Origin: Alitta virens
Lineage: Eukaryota > Annelida > Polychaeta > Phyllodocida > Nereididae
Length of the DNA: 64,000 nucleotides
Assembly: GCA_932294295.1 (NCBI GenBank)
Contig: OW028579.1
Location: 30,949,250 to 31,013,249 of the forward strand
Reading direction: 5' to 3'
Each line of letters starts with the position of its first letter. The first letter of the stretch is position 1. The position numbers and the translations under genes are program-made. This document shows, piece by piece, positions 39,916 through 53,621 of this stretch. The notes under the pieces were generated by a model. That model ran no database searches, was not told where the DNA came from, and saw nothing but the letters and a program-made list of their open reading frames with translations.

Positions 39916-41572
39916 TTAACATGGTAATTAATAGCAATCATTACTTATTTTTTCTGGTCTCGAATATCAACTGCTGGCAACTTGTACTTAGTGTAAATCT
40001 GAATAAGACTCAGATAAACAGTTCTTATCAGATGGTGCAGAGTAGCGAAAAATTCATGATTGGGCTTGGTAGTGCATTAAATGGAATAGCACAGGGTGCC
40101 ATTGTGCCTCCCACTGTATCAATGCTGAAGTGCTCAATGCCTGCTGTTTACTCTGTGACTGTGACTGCCTTCTGCATTGTCAAAGGTTGCTGTTAGAATC
40201 AATGGGACTGTTTGCATTGATTTGCATGGCAATACTGTATTATTGAAAAAAAAAAAAAAGGAGATGAAGTAAAATAAACCTTGCAATCTGATGTGATTTG
40301 AGCTATTGGTTGTGAATTACTCATCAGTCGTCCAAAGTTTTGATGACAGGGAGTAAAAATTGTCACAAAAGAGAGCTGGAAATATAGAAATAGTTTGGTG
40401 TGGAAATTGAGTCATCTACTCATTGGGGGCAATAGGCTTCATGCAGTGTACCTTCACATATGAGACCTATGGAGAGATTGATTTGCAACTATAGTGATGG
40501 CATGAGATTGCTAATTGAGAATTTTATTGTTGTTCTGAAGAAATACTGATTTGATAAGCATTGGAACAATAAATGCTGTAATATTATTTCAAATATTTAA
40601 AATTACATGAATTATCTATAATTATGACATTAATAAGACCTTGGCATACATACTTCACCATACATTGCAGAACCTTCGACAAAAATGTGTTGACATGCGA
40701 ACTTGGATGACCAGTTGATAAGAAGATCCAGCTGTATAACTTGTTATGATGACCCACATTCTGTTGATAGTCAGTCTAACAGGTTGGTGTTTACCTAGCC
40801 ATTATACTGCAGACCCTCTGTCTGTGACCACATAATTGTGGATATGGGATTACGCGATGCTAATATACAACATAGATAGATGGATGGATAGATTGATTGA
40901 TTGATTGATGTATGAAAAGTGCATGAAAAGTGCATTCCTCTAAGGCAAGTTCTTGCCGCGTGCGGGAGTCGATTAATAAGGTGAGAGAGAGGAGGGGTGC
41001 ACCCATATTACACATTAACCGCATGGATGAAGTCTTTTACTTGCCTCAGCACAGACGCTGGATGTTTCTCTAACCTACTTGTGCTGCCAACAGGTTGAAA
41101 CATGAAGGAGATGCACAGAAATTGTGAAGGATAGAGCACTGGAAACCAATCTCTAGTGATTGCAGACTGTGCAGTGAAGTCTGTACTGTGGTTAACTGGC
41201 TGTTGACTTAGCACTAGACATCTGGGCTTACATGGCTATCCCATCAGCTGCTTCATAACAACCCCTGGGAGTGACCATCAGCCAGGATGCTGTGTTGACC
41301 ATAAACTTTCATGGACCTCTGCTACTTCTGCAGCTGTGGCTGCAGTTGCTACACGGTGGAATTCAGCTTTTAAGACCATTACCATTACTTTGAAGTTCAG
41401 GCCAAGTCTTGTACCAGGGTGTATTACAGGGTGCACATGTATTGCCTATATATTTTACCTTTGTTTAGCTAGTTGAGATCGGTCTTGATATTGAAATGCC
41501 ACAGTAGATGCTTCAAGTTATTGGTTTAACAACATTTGGTGGGCCTCCGAAGCGTATGCTTCAGTAGTTTGA

Positions 41573-41720
41573 TAGTGGCCTAGTGGTTAAGGTATTATAG
41601 GCCTGCTCCAATTAAATGTACTGTCCTGGGTTCGATTCCCAGCCTTGGTAGTGTGTATGTACTATGGTTTCATATGGGTGCTTGAATGGTTTACCTTGGC
41701 AGTGCCTTGTATTCAGTCAC
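41573..41720 (+). mobile_element. tRNA-like SINE head with a different body
   Basis: The stretch tagtggcctagtggttaagg (A box) and gggttcgattcccagcc (B box) are spaced about as in a tRNA gene. A long insert and no acceptor-stem pairing argue against a working tRNA. The body (ccttggcagtgccttgtatt) is only partly like family B. A weaker relative is at 5069-5165 (cctagtggttaagac and aggtttgattcac). Confidence 0.55.
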
Positions 41721-42777
41721 TACACTGCTAGATGATGACACCCAAGCCATTATTTGTAACAATCTGTGGACTTGGCCATTCTTTTAATGGAGCTACCATT
41801 GTGAATTGTTAGTGGCAAAAACCTAACAAAGAGGGCTACGCTCCAGGATAGGCCTTTTCCATGAATTTAACCTGTGTTATAACCGGCAGAATCCTTCACT
41901 TCAGGGTTTGGGGGAGTGGGAGAATATTCGAATGGCATTCTGTCCAAATGCCCACTGTTTATGCCTGGATCTTGTTGATGCTGTGAGCGGTAAATACGAC
42001 AAGTCCTTCACATTTCAGTGATAATAGGGTCAATGCAGTGCACTAACAGGTGTATTCCAGCAGGAACAATAGTATGTAGTACATACTATATACTATGTCT
42101 TTTTAATATAATGGCAAAACATGGTGGCAAACTTGACTCGCACTGGATGATTTACTTCCCCAGACTCAAAGAAGCAGATGTTCAGTGTTGTTTGTTCAAA
42201 TTAATATGGAGACACTGGTGGCTGCAATGCATTTCACACTAATATGAACTTTAATATGAACTTCAATGATTAACCTTTATGTGGTGTACTAACAAGTTAT
42301 ACTTCAGTTTCCCCACATGGGGTGTTCTAAGTCATACACAAACTTTTGTGTTTCATCCCACTGGAAAAATGCATGTTTACATTCACATACTGTAGGAGCT
42401 GTGTAGCAGCAATTTGTCTGTAGCCGCAATTTTTCAGTTGCAGCAATTTGTCAGTTGCTAAAAGAATGGAAGCAGTGGGTTGTCATATCCAGAGCATATT
42501 GGCAGAGACATACACAGACCTGAGTGAGTCTCTTGGGAGTCTCTAAAGCTACTACTCACTGGTCAGTCTATTATCACCTCTGTGTGGCCCCTGGCCAGTT
42601 CATGGTCAGTTCATGGTGATTGCGTGGTCATTGGATTGTCCAGGAAAGATGTTAGCTAGATTGCTTGTACTTTGTTGGTCTGTTACTGTATTGTAATGGA
42701 CTAACAATTTCATAGTATGTTGCAATGGTGTACATATTCTGTATTTTTACTCTTACATTGTACTTTTACATAGTGAG

Positions 42778-43070
42778 TGTCACGGGGTAGTGGGTAAGGT
42801 GTTGGACTACGATGGTCATGGGGTCAAACTGAGCCGCTTTGAAGCACTGCTTCCCTTGATCCAGATGCAAATTGGTACTTAACTATAGGCAGGCAGCTCT
42901 GCTGAAGGTCCCGGGTTCGATCCCTGCTCCAGGCACTCTTCATGAGCTGCATCCCATCGCATGATGCTTAATTGGAGATGCCTTACAATCAGTGTCTATG
43001 CTGAGGCAAGTAAAAGACCCCACCCATGGGGTTAATGGGTAAGATGATGTGGACTCCCAAGCCTTATTGT
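42778..43070 (+). mobile_element. SINE family B copy, tail missing
   Basis: The region holds tgaaggtcccgggttcgatc (a good B box), tcttcatgagctgcatccca, gtgtctatgctgaggcaagt and ccacccatggggttaatgg, then stops near ggactcccaagccttattg. The preceding gtagtgggtaaggtgttgg resembles a tRNA-type A-box head. The 3' end (gcagctggtcatataag) is absent. Confidence 0.78.
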
Positions 43071-45110
43071 GGAGTGCTTAGCCCATCCAATTTTTTTGAC
43101 CACCTTGTGGTGTTGACCTGCAACACTTGCGAACTAACTGTCCGGAAGTTTCATTGTAATTTAAAAAGTGAATTTATTTCATTATATCCACATTGGTATG
43201 GCAATGGTGTAGTTGTTTTGTGACTCCAAAATACCATTCTGCCATAGCATTTTGCAGTATACTATCACGTATGCATACCAACTAAGTGCTTTACTCACCT
43301 AACACTTGCCAGCCTAGCAGTGTCCAGTCTGCCATGGCTCTAGGATGGCATTTTGCCATTGCTAGGTGACCCTTCCTAGATGACCAGCTGCTGGTCAATG
43401 ACTATGGCGTCCTTGTGGGGTCCTGTTGGGTCCCCTAGGGACCCTTGTAGGGTGCTTAAAGAGTGTTAAGGTTTTACATGGCCCACCAGGTTTGGACAAT
43501 GCTTAAGAACAGAAGGCTGTACTCCAAAGCACCTCAAGGCTCTACTCAAATGGCTTGGTAGAGAAACCTAAGCCTTGTTGAAAGTCCCATTGCTATTTGG
43601 AAATTGCACATACGGACACTTCTCTTCAGATCTAAACCCCAGTTGCTAAAAAAAAGCTATGCTGTTGGTCAGTTAGATAATTTACAGTAGTGGACCATGT
43701 GTGAAAATGGATTATTTGTCTGTGAGTTGAATTCAATGCTGATCTTAACTGATAGATCTTAAGATGTTGTGAACTGTTAACTTGTGAATTTATTCTGGTT
43801 AAATGCTATAAGCAAGAAAAGAGTATTCTTTACTCCTTGTATTGCATCGATGTCCACAAATATTGCTACCTTCTGCATTAAGCTTAAATGCTCTGATTAT
43901 ACAGAATCTTATTTTATGTAACTATGGCTAAATTAAATACTGTGGCGAAAATCTGTCAAACTTAGTGGCTAAAATGCCTCTCAAGTGTACACAAGAGAAA
44001 CTGATGCTCCTATGAGCCAAGAAATCTGATTGGTCCTCAGAATGGTGTCATCATTGCCTTAATGTATTCTCCTGGCCAATCAGCGCCCAGCTAACATCCA
44101 AGTCACACCCTGCAAATTTACCTTGTTCCTGCTTCAAATAATGGTGGCTAAACTGTTTCTGTTGTGGCTAAAATATATTTGGACTGCTTTAGCCACAGTG
44201 GCTAAGGCTGGGATTAATTTAGAGGAAGCCTAGCAACTCAATGATTTCATGTGTTAGTGCTGGTTATTTATGTGTGGAAGTGCATGACCTTGCAATACCT
44301 AAAGTTAGTATTGCTATACTGTAGTATCTATTTTACACTGTGGAAAATCATCAAACATAGTGTAATTATTAAGCTAAGCTTTACCAGATTACAATGCCTC
44401 TTGAAACTCAATACTTATTGCATCTTGCCAAATTTCTCTAGCATAAGCACTGAAGCAAACATGATAAGATAAATCAGTTCTGCCCAAGTAATTAACATCT
44501 TAAACTTCTCTCTCTTCTTAAAAGTTTACCCTGGGATCAATCACAGCTTTTGAAGTTTTTGTCTTTAATTCGTCGCTGGCAGAATATGGGGGGTAAGTGA
44601 TCAATAATAATGTGTGATAACTCAGAAGCAGGGAACTTTGAAGAACGTATTCTCATGATTAGAACAAACAAAATGCAGAAAATTGCCTGCGAGCAATTGA
44701 TAAATTCCCAATGCAAACGAAATGCCATTGGATATTGTTTTTGTGCTCTTTATTGTTGAGATATGAACGCAGGGCCCCTCCATCCATCACTGACAGCTGT
44801 ACAAATCAGGAAAAGAAGAGAAATTACTACAAAGTGTTCGGTGTACAGTATTCTCTTTGTACTATTTTAGATTAAATGCTATGGTTATTATATAACTCAA
44901 AGCAAAGACTTCTTGGCCTTGATGTGTTCCATGGAACCCAAACTGTTGCAGTATACATTTGTATTTTAATTATTTGAATAAATGAGTTAATGATGTTCTT
45001 TTCTATACAATTTGATTCAAACGTCAAACAACTTTTTCGTGATCCATGCAAATTGAAGTTCTGGGTTATTTTAACTCAGATTTTTGAGGATTTCAAGTGT
45101 TTACAACAAA

Positions 45111-45259
45111 TTTCATAGACTTGGAAACTGAACTCCAGAGGACGTCATATGAATTCAGGACTCCCATTGGCTAAGGTATTCCATCTACCAATGGGAGTCC
45201 TGGATTCACATTGACATCATCTGGAGATTAGCTTCCAAGTTTATGAAATCTGCCTGTAA
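45111..45259. mobile_element. Palindromic MITE-like element, copy 3
   Basis: It is nearly complete, with long inverted arms around the central ccattggc...ccaatggg. It reads tttcatagacttggaaactg at the left and ccaagtttatgaaatctgcc at the right. Confidence 0.85.
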
Positions 45260-45604
45260 TAACTCGTTATAATAGTGAATAGTAAGTGAATAGCCTACAC
45301 GTTTTAGATGAGGAATAAATCCTTCTACTCCCACTACTGTCTATATAATTATAGGCCCTTCATTGTCACTGGGTGTGTCCATCTAACCTAATGATTTTCA
45401 GTTCCAGTTGCCTTGGACTTTTCAAATATAAGGATTTTAGACTCAGTTCTATACGGTATGAAGCGAAAAAACAGCTTCAAGAAAGTAAAGTCCCGACGAT
45501 GTATTGACCATACTCTCATATCATCTCGGTAGAGTCCGCTTGACTGCTTCTTGCAGATGACTATTTATGCCTCTAGTTACTGCACAGACACTTCCCTTGG
45601 TGCC

Positions 45605-45675
45605 CTTTGGAAATGCCTGATGCCTTTGCAGATGTCTCATGACTTTGCAGATGTCTCATGACTTTGTAGATGTGG
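45605..45675. repeat. Short tandem repeat, about 22-bp unit
   Basis: Three copies of gactttgcagatgtctcat-like sequence in a row; the first is the variant gcctttgcag and the last has tgtag for tgcag. Confidence 0.8.
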
Positions 45676-46569
45676 TGGTTTATGCTATGATAATATGAGA
45701 GTGACTGAGTTTGTGCCCTTTTTGCTAGTGTTATTGCTGTTTTGATTCATAGAGACTATTTTGGCTATCTTGGAGCAGGGTGTCCTGGAAGTCAGTGTTG
45801 AAAACTGCTTGGAAATTGTGAAATGCATATTCGAGAAGTTGTACCACTTGAAGATCTCTCTTGCTACCCACCAAAATGTAGACACCTGTTTGAGCAAATT
45901 TTACTGTGATGTGGTCTTAATTTTGAGGTAATCGTTAGGCTGACTTCCACATTTGTAAATCATTTGATGAGTGGCTGAAATCAGATTGCAATTTTTTTTT
46001 TGCTGTAAAAATACGCAGCTTTTCCACCGTCTATGGTCTACATGGGCATTCATATCAGATGATAATTTATGAAGCCTGTTAGTAGAGCCATGCCAATGCA
46101 TTTTTAATTTACTCAAATCATCTAATGAGTTATATCAACATACAATATGCAGAATGTATATTAGTCTATATTGGCAATTATATTGGGATTCATTAGGGGC
46201 AATTTCCAAGCACGTTATTGTCCATACTCCTAACCTCATGGATGATATTGACAAGCAATTTGAGTTTCAGGCCATGTCCTTGGGTTCCAATTATAAATCT
46301 GAGCAGCTGTCAAATTCAATATCATGCATGTTATTAGTCTGCCCCATGCAGGTCGTGCTATAGAAACTAATTAAGGGGATCCATAACATGTCCCTCTTAA
46401 GCCTCTTTATGTTATGAAATGCTGGAAATAACTTATTTTAAATTTCATCATTGTTTATCTCCTGGGCTAAATTAACACGTCCTGCTAGGAAATTGAGCTT
46501 GTGTACTTGCATTGCATAAATATTATTCTTGCCATTAAAAGACATCTGAACCTTCTCAATGCAAGAAGT

Positions 46570-46914
46570 ATCTCTTGAACCAGCTTTACAAGTACGTTGG
46601 AATATTGTACCTCAAGGAGCAGTTGTGTCCTATCTATAGCAATGTGTTTTTCATCCCTTGTGCTTTTGTGGGCTACTAACTCTTGAACCAGCTTTACAAG
46701 TACGTTGGAATATTGTACCTCAAGGAGCAGTTGTGTCTCCTATCTATAGCAATGTGTTTATCATCACTTGCGCTTTTGTGGGCTACATACATAACCCTAA
46801 CCCTAACCCTAACTCTTCAACCAGCTTTATTGGAATAATGTACCTCAAGGAGCAGTTGTGCCCCCTATCTATAGCAATGTGTTTGTCATCCCTTATGCTT
46901 TTGTGGGCTACTTT
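46570..46914. repeat. Tandem repeat of about 110 bp, 3 copies, containing an interstitial telomere-type tract
   Basis: Three copies start at about 46574, 46681 and 46814 with cttgaaccagctttacaag or a close variant. They share tgtacctcaaggagcagttg, tatctatagcaatgtgttt and gcttttgtgggctac. Between copies two and three lies (CCCTAA)3 (46793-46812). The array creates the largest open frame of the window (46658-47155), which I do not regard as a gene. Confidence 0.85.
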
Positions 46915-48346
46915 ATACTTACATGTATGCCATTCCACTTGTGCAAGCACCTCTGCAGTTGATGTAGAATGGGGGTGCATAACTTGTCCCTCCATCAGCT
47001 ATGCCATGGTATATGGGTTTACATGGGACCCATTGCTCAGACTTTTTATGATGTCTGTTTGCAGTATCAGCAATTCTGGCTTCTTGTTAGTCTTATGTGT
47101 TTTGTGTAGTGTGTGTCTTTCTAAGTCATGCTTCAATATATCTCAAGAGCTCTGAATGTACTATATGGTGGTCCTTATCTCTTACCCACACAGATGTTGC
47201 TAAAAACTTTTCAAAAGCCTGGACGACATTTCTTTTGTGTTTGTGATATGTTAGAGGTATTTCATTGGTAGGTTAGCAAGTGAAAGTTTCAGGAGTGAAG
47301 ATTTTTTGGGAATGTGACCGTAGATCCTCTTACATATGACTTTAGTCGTGCAGTTTCAAAAGTGTACCAATTCTAATGATAATCTACATTTGCATTCGAA
47401 TTTTGTTGCTGATGCTAGTTTTGAAGTTTTAAAAGTGGTTCAATTCTGGTTATCTGCATTTTTTAGATTGAATTCTGTTGGTGATCATATACTTGAAATC
47501 AACATCGAATACATGTATTGTACTCAGCACTAGAATTATAACCAGAACTTACCATCTATGGTAATTAGTACTGTTCTAAACAGGGTTGGGAAATTTACCA
47601 GTTCAAGAATAAAAAGTCTTATCTAGACACAACCACAATATGCTCAGCATGCTTAGCCTATAGTCTGATTTGTCTGTTCCCAAAACTTTCTATAGCATAA
47701 GATCCCGCAATGAGCTAACTCTATATGTGTCTTTGAATGACCCTGGCTTGTTGTCCTCAGCCCAGACCACATCTGCCCCTCTGCCCTTAATACACAATCA
47801 GTTCACCCATGTGCATATGATGATCTTGTTATCGGAATAGAAATGATAGACCTTGTTCACAAGTACTTTGGGGTCAAATGAGTGCTCCTTGCTGAAGACC
47901 TTAATCTGTTTCACCCTATTTTACCCTTTCTCCTTTATTTTTTTGTTTTAATTTATTTTTTGCCCTTTTTGTCTGAAGTAAAGTCTGTGGTCCTGGGGTG
48001 TACCCAATGGGCCTTCTATGTTCATTGAGTTGGATTTTATATGATTACTTTCCCATTTTTTTGTACTGAATCTGGTGCAGTACTTATATTGAGAAACTGG
48101 TGTTGTTACGGGGACACTGAATATGTTAATTTATGTTTCTACGCAATATCTTTCATTTGAAAATAATGCCCCCCCCCCCCCCCACCCCAGTCGTCGCCTC
48201 TCAACTGTTTCTTATAATTGTCATACTTTGTAATAACGTAACTTTGTTAGGTTTAGGAGACTACTTAGCATGTATTTCTTTGAAAATGTTCTTTTTACTA
48301 TGAAAAGTGAATCAGTAGCTCGACACAAAAAACTTAAACGTCACTT

Positions 48347-48491
48347 TTACAGCTGAACTAATTTACTTGGAATCAAAACGTTATGTGAATCCAGGACTCC
48401 CATTGGTTGAGAGACTGCTTTAACCAATGGGAGTCCTTGATTCACATGACATCATCTGGAGTTTTGTTTCCAAGTCTATGTAATTGGTTGA
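48347..48491. mobile_element. Palindromic MITE-like element, copy 4
   Basis: The inner arms are well kept (aatccaggactcccattggt and accaatgggagtccttgatt); the left outer arm is degraded. Ends are approximate. Confidence 0.78.
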
Positions 48492-49052
48492 AAATATCAT
48501 TATCTCATCCTTTATACTAATTCAACTACTTCCCAACCAGTAACAGCTTTTACAAGTATTGTTTTATGCCTACCCATTGTATCCATACTATCCCACCTCT
48601 CCAATGGTGCTTTGAGTGAATGACACAAGTGGGGAGCTAGTCTACTACTTGCTACAAGTGTGTGTGTGTGGGGGGGGGGGGGGGGGGACTACATGCCTGT
48701 CTCTGTGTACTTAAGATCAGTCCTAGGATGAGGCAAATAGAAGGGACATCCTTAAGGAAATGGTCAGACTGTCAGCCAGATGGGAATTAGTCAGGGAATA
48801 TTGTGCCCTAAGCCCAACACTCCAAGCAATGTCCACATTTAATAGAATCGTGAGCAGAGTGGTTGATACACATGCTGTACTACCCTAAAATAGTTTACTC
48901 CATGATTCGGCTACTAATGATGTGGCACTGGTAAACATTGCACTAATGATGTTCTGCAATCTACTTTAATGAGATGGCAAGGCTAATTAGCAAATAGCAT
49001 AATATGGCCATGGTACAGCAAACCTGGGTTAGACCTACTTAATACACTTTCA

Positions 49053-49166
49053 TTGCAGCAGAGCTTATAGACTTGGAAACTTAACTCCAAAGGTCGTCAT
49101 GTGAATCAAGAAATCCCATTGGTACAGGATTCACATTATGTATCCAAGTTATTGAAATATATTGTA
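49053..49166. mobile_element. Palindromic MITE-like element, copy 5, deleted
   Basis: Only the left arm (cttatagacttggaaac, gtcgtcatgtgaatcaag) and a shortened right arm remain; the centre and much of the right arm are deleted. Confidence 0.65.
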
Positions 49167-49672
49167 AGATATTACAGCTTCAATTCATTGCCTAAAAGTT
49201 TTGAGGATGCCCGCTGTATCTTATGTCCCCCTACATGACCTTGTAGTGCCAACAGCTTTCGACGAGAAACACGTTTTGGTAAGTTGTATGTCAATGGCAT
49301 CAGTTTATCATGGCTTGGTTCTTCCTATTTTGTGTATGTAATATATTGCATCAGTTTCTGTGGCTGTCTGACCTTGGATATAGATAGAACTGCATTGGAC
49401 CATTATGAGTTGATGGCCTTAAAGACCCGAGGGAAATGCAATTCATAGAGTTGAGCTGTCTGCTCTGATTATGACCTTGACCTCTGTCAGGTAATGGCTT
49501 ATTTGTGCAACAGCAATTTGTCATTGGAGATTTGGCTGGTGATGTCTGCTGAATCATATGTTGCTCTATGCTCTACAAAGTCCAATTGATGGTGTCCAGT
49601 TGTGTCCAGTCTCTAGTGGTGTCTATTATTTTGGTGTCCATCAGTGTCGAGTAATGTCCAAGGGGTCTAGTT

Positions 49673-50044
49673 GTGTTCAGAGAGATACAGAGGTGTCCAC
49701 TGGTAACCAGTGGTGACCAGAGTTGTCTTGTGGTGTCTAGTAAGATGAACAGAGGTGTCCACTGGTAGCCAATGGTAGCCAGAGTTGTCTAGTGGTGTCT
49801 AGTAAGATGAACAGAGGTGTCCACTGGTAACCACTGGTGGCCAGAGTTGTCTAGTGGTGTCTAGTAAGATGAACAGAGGTATCCACTGGTGACCAATGAT
49901 GGCCAGAGTTGTCTTGTAGTGTCTAGTAAGATGAACAGAGGTGTCCACTGGTAACCAATGGTGGCCAGAGTTGTCCAGTGGTGTCTAGTAAGATGAACAG
50001 AGGTGTCCACTGGTAACCAATGGTGGCCAGAGTTGTCTATTGGT
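49673..50044. repeat. Minisatellite, 62-bp unit, 6 copies
   Basis: Starts of gtctagtaagatgaacagag lie at 49735, 49797, 49859, 49921 and 49983, exactly 62 bp apart, with a diverged first copy from 49673. More degenerate gtgtcca-rich DNA extends upstream to about 49585 and suggests the array grew from one edge. Confidence 0.93.
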
Positions 50045-52299
50045 GTTCACTGTTTAGAGGTGTAGAGAAATGTCAAATGGTAGTCAGTTGTGTCTGTTAG
50101 TAAACAATGATGGCCACTGTGTTTAACCAGGATATGATTTCGTCTATAACTTACTATATGTCATTACATGAGATGGATGAATGAAATCATTAAAATGTAT
50201 GAGGTGACATGAGATAGTGGCATATCAACGCTCTTGTCTTTTTAATGAATCATGCTAATTTCTTATAATTGCTATATAATGCTAACTAGTCAGTATGGGC
50301 GGGCATGGCTGCTAAAACTGCTTATAATGAAAGGTTGAACTTAAGTTCTTTGTCATATAAATGTCATATAAGAAGGCAATATTATGTGTATATTAACATA
50401 CTAAAAATAAGTCTACTAAACCCTATGCCATCCACCCTAGTCCCAGTTAGCATCCAACCAAAAACAACAACCAAAAGGTCCTGGAACCAAACCAACCATG
50501 TGGATATCCCACCACACCAAATGCAGTTAGCTACACATGCCTAATGAAGCAAGAGTTAGGGCTGCTGCTGCTGCAGGGCCATGGCCGCATCCCTAGCATG
50601 CCAATGTGATGCAAATGTGATGGCAGTGGACATCTTTATTAACTCTTATCCTAGCTCTTGCATGTCTAGCTGTCAGCAGGCATTACATTGTATGTCAGGA
50701 TCACCATTTTGCCAGTATTATGCCTTGGACTAGTGGTTTAATCCTATACAAATTTGTCTTATTTGGCTGCCGTGTTTGTTAACAATTTGTTGACAAATTG
50801 TTCGGTATTTTAGCATGATGATTTGCACTAGATTGTATGTCTCAATGTCTCATTGCTACTGGACTGAAGTTTAAGCAGCTTGGTTGACTACCTGTCAGAG
50901 TCTGATACGGAGCCTTGGAGTTTTCACCATGCATGGTCTCAAATTGACAGTTGTCAGCTTATATGACATAGGCAAACGCCATGATGAGATAAGCATACGT
51001 ATCTACACCATGTTAGACATTTAGCCTGCTCAGTCTTCCTAACATTTGTACACTTCTCAATTTATCACCTTGATAGATATAAACATTTCGAAGCTACTTC
51101 TTCATACCCCCTTCCATATTTCAAGACTTCTTAGAAATTGTCTATTTTGCCGGTTTATGCTTTTCACATTATTACTTTTAATTGAGAACCAGCCAAGTAA
51201 ATCTATGCCTCAAGAAATTTACTTTGCTTCAAAGTGAGATTAACTCATAAAGATGAGAAACATTGAATTGGCTTTGAAATTTCCATCTCAAGTGGAAGAT
51301 GAAATGAAAGTGTTTCATCTCTGAATTTATAATGTCCTATAGCATGGATTGAAGTGATAAAAGAAGCTGCGAAATTGATGGTGGGGAGAATTTATTATAA
51401 GAATGTGGGCAATGTAGTGTAGCTGATTAAGAATTGATTCATTTGGGTCTCGTCCTGTGAATGTCTTTTGAAATATACTAATAGAATTTTTTCATTATAG
51501 TGTTGATATGAAGAAATCTTGGTTGGTGATTGCTGCAAGTCATATATCATGAAACATTTCAGGATGGTTTGCAACAACAGTTCTAACAGTTGACATATCT
51601 GCTCTTCCAGGTCTTACACAATGTTGTAGTATCAAATTCCAATGCATTTGTGGACCTCGCTGTGTCTTCACTGGTAACATAATTTAAGAGTTTCACCTGA
51701 CTGTTAAGATAACTCATCAGTCCAAACAGTTTACCTACCCTGTACCCTGTTCTTTTCTTCTTCTTTTTTTAAATTTAACAACCATTAATCCATGCTTAGT
51801 CTTTAGTTCTAAACAGTCTCATTTGACCTTGCTGTCTAATTCGACCTTGCTTGACCTTCCTCTTTGTTGTGGTGTAATTGACTTTGAAGAACATAGGACT
51901 AAATTAACCCTGTGGGCATTGATTAAAATGAATGTTTTTTTTTGTGAATGATGAGAGATGCAGGTGATCGAATGGTCTGCTTCGGAATTTGGGGTGGGTC
52001 ATCTTTCCCTAGGGTGTAATATGCATTGATTGGAGCTGAGAATCATGCCTCTTGATTACCCCCCACTGGTCTCCTTATTTTTGACCTCTTTGCACTAAAT
52101 CTGGTGTGTGATGGTTCGTCTTCATGAATAGCAGATGGGGCCGTAACAGGGTGGAAGCAGAACTACCTTGAGCCATATGGGTCTATGTGATGTTTGTCAC
52201 ACTGGTCTCAGTATAGCCCCATTGGGTATAAGGTAGCAGAAAGGGTATACAGTATTTATGTGTTAAGTGCTCTTTTCAAACTTCTTCAAATAGGAAAAC

Positions 52300-52545
52300 T
52301 GTGGGGTAAATTACTCTTTCAAACTGGAATACAGTGTGCAAACTACTCTTTCAAACTCATTCAAATAGGAATGCAGTGGGTAAATTACTCTTTCAAACTG
52401 GAATACAGTGATGCTAACTACTCTTTCAAACTCATTCAAATAGGAATGCAGTGTGTAAACTACTCTTTCAAACTGGAATACAGTGATGCTAACTACTCTT
52501 TCAAACTCATTCAAATAGGAATGCAGTGTGTAAACCACTCTTTCG
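52300..52545. repeat. Higher-order tandem repeat, 75-bp unit of two sub-units
   Basis: The unit starts aactactctttcaaactcat at 52341, 52416 and 52491. Each 75-bp unit joins two related sub-units of about 42 and 33 bp (one with cattcaaatagga, one with ctggaatacagtga). Because 75 is a multiple of three, open frames run through on both strands (52194-52616 plus, 52311-52538 minus). Confidence 0.92.
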
Positions 52546-53621
52546 GACTCGTTGGGAATGACAGTTTTCTTAGTGTCATCCTAAATGTAATTTTGAGAGC
52601 ACCATTAATGGTTTGATGTAAATATAAAGTGGTCTCTGGTCTGTGTTCTAGCCGTATGATTGTCTCAATTGTTTATGCTCTCTCAGTATTCTTGTCTCAG
52701 TGCCTCATGTTGAAATATGTGGAGTGTTATAATGTCTCAGTGGTGCTTGGTCACCTTAGGGAACCGGTTGCTGGTTGTAATATTGAATTGACAGTACATC
52801 GATTTCTTACTGTCTTAGTGAATGGTATCTTATTCTGACCATTGTATTTGTGCCGCTAACCAGTGCATTTAGCATTATGTATGCTGTGGTATATATCTAC
52901 ATACATGTACAACAATAAGCTTTTGTATAATTGTATGACAGGCCTATGCCATAAATCTAACCTGGTATCCTAAGTATTTAATATTGGTGGAACTAGACTT
53001 AGTTATCAGTAGAACTGCACTTCAATCATTCTTCTTATTCTTTGTCTTTCTTGAACATCTCTTGGTACTCTTGTTATATTGACTTGCAATAGAAACAAGC
53101 CTTACTCAGTACTCTTTGTTACTTACAATCACAAGGAAGTATGCCTTGGAGTCGACCCCTCCTTTTACATCAGTGCGGAGAAGAGACTACTTGCCTCTTT
53201 ATACAAGGCTGCTGACAAGTCTATCTGATACTTGGGCCAGTAGGACCCGAATAAAACACTCGTATAACATACTTGAGACATTGGTGCGCAGTATATGGAA
53301 TGAGAGGCGCCTAGACTGGGCATTTGCCTGCACATTTTCATGTATGCAGCTTTTATGCATATTTTATGGAGCAGAAGACCATAACCTTGATGTATAATAA
53401 TACAATAGAATAAATGCGCCACCTAGGGCGTGGACCAGTAGGCTGTCCATCTCAATTATAACCCTGCATAAAAGAGATACCAGGGCATTCCCTCATTTCT
53501 GGTAGGTAATTGGCAGACTTGGCTTGAGTTATCAGTAGTAATCCTCGTTAGCAATAAGGCATACTTCCAAGGTCTGCGGTCAGTCAAAGATTGCATAATT
53601 CCTGATTAGTGTCATTGTTGG

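Noticed and set aside
41573..41650. Possible tRNA gene
   Set aside because: Long insert between the arms and no acceptor pairing; it fits a SINE head.
46658..47155. Largest open frame in the window, 165 codons
   Set aside because: It is produced by the 110-bp tandem repeat and the CCCTAA tract; the peptide shows repeat artefacts (NPNPNPN) and no domain.
52194..52616. 140-codon open frame
   Set aside because: It comes from the 75-bp repeat, which is open on both strands; no domain or splice context.
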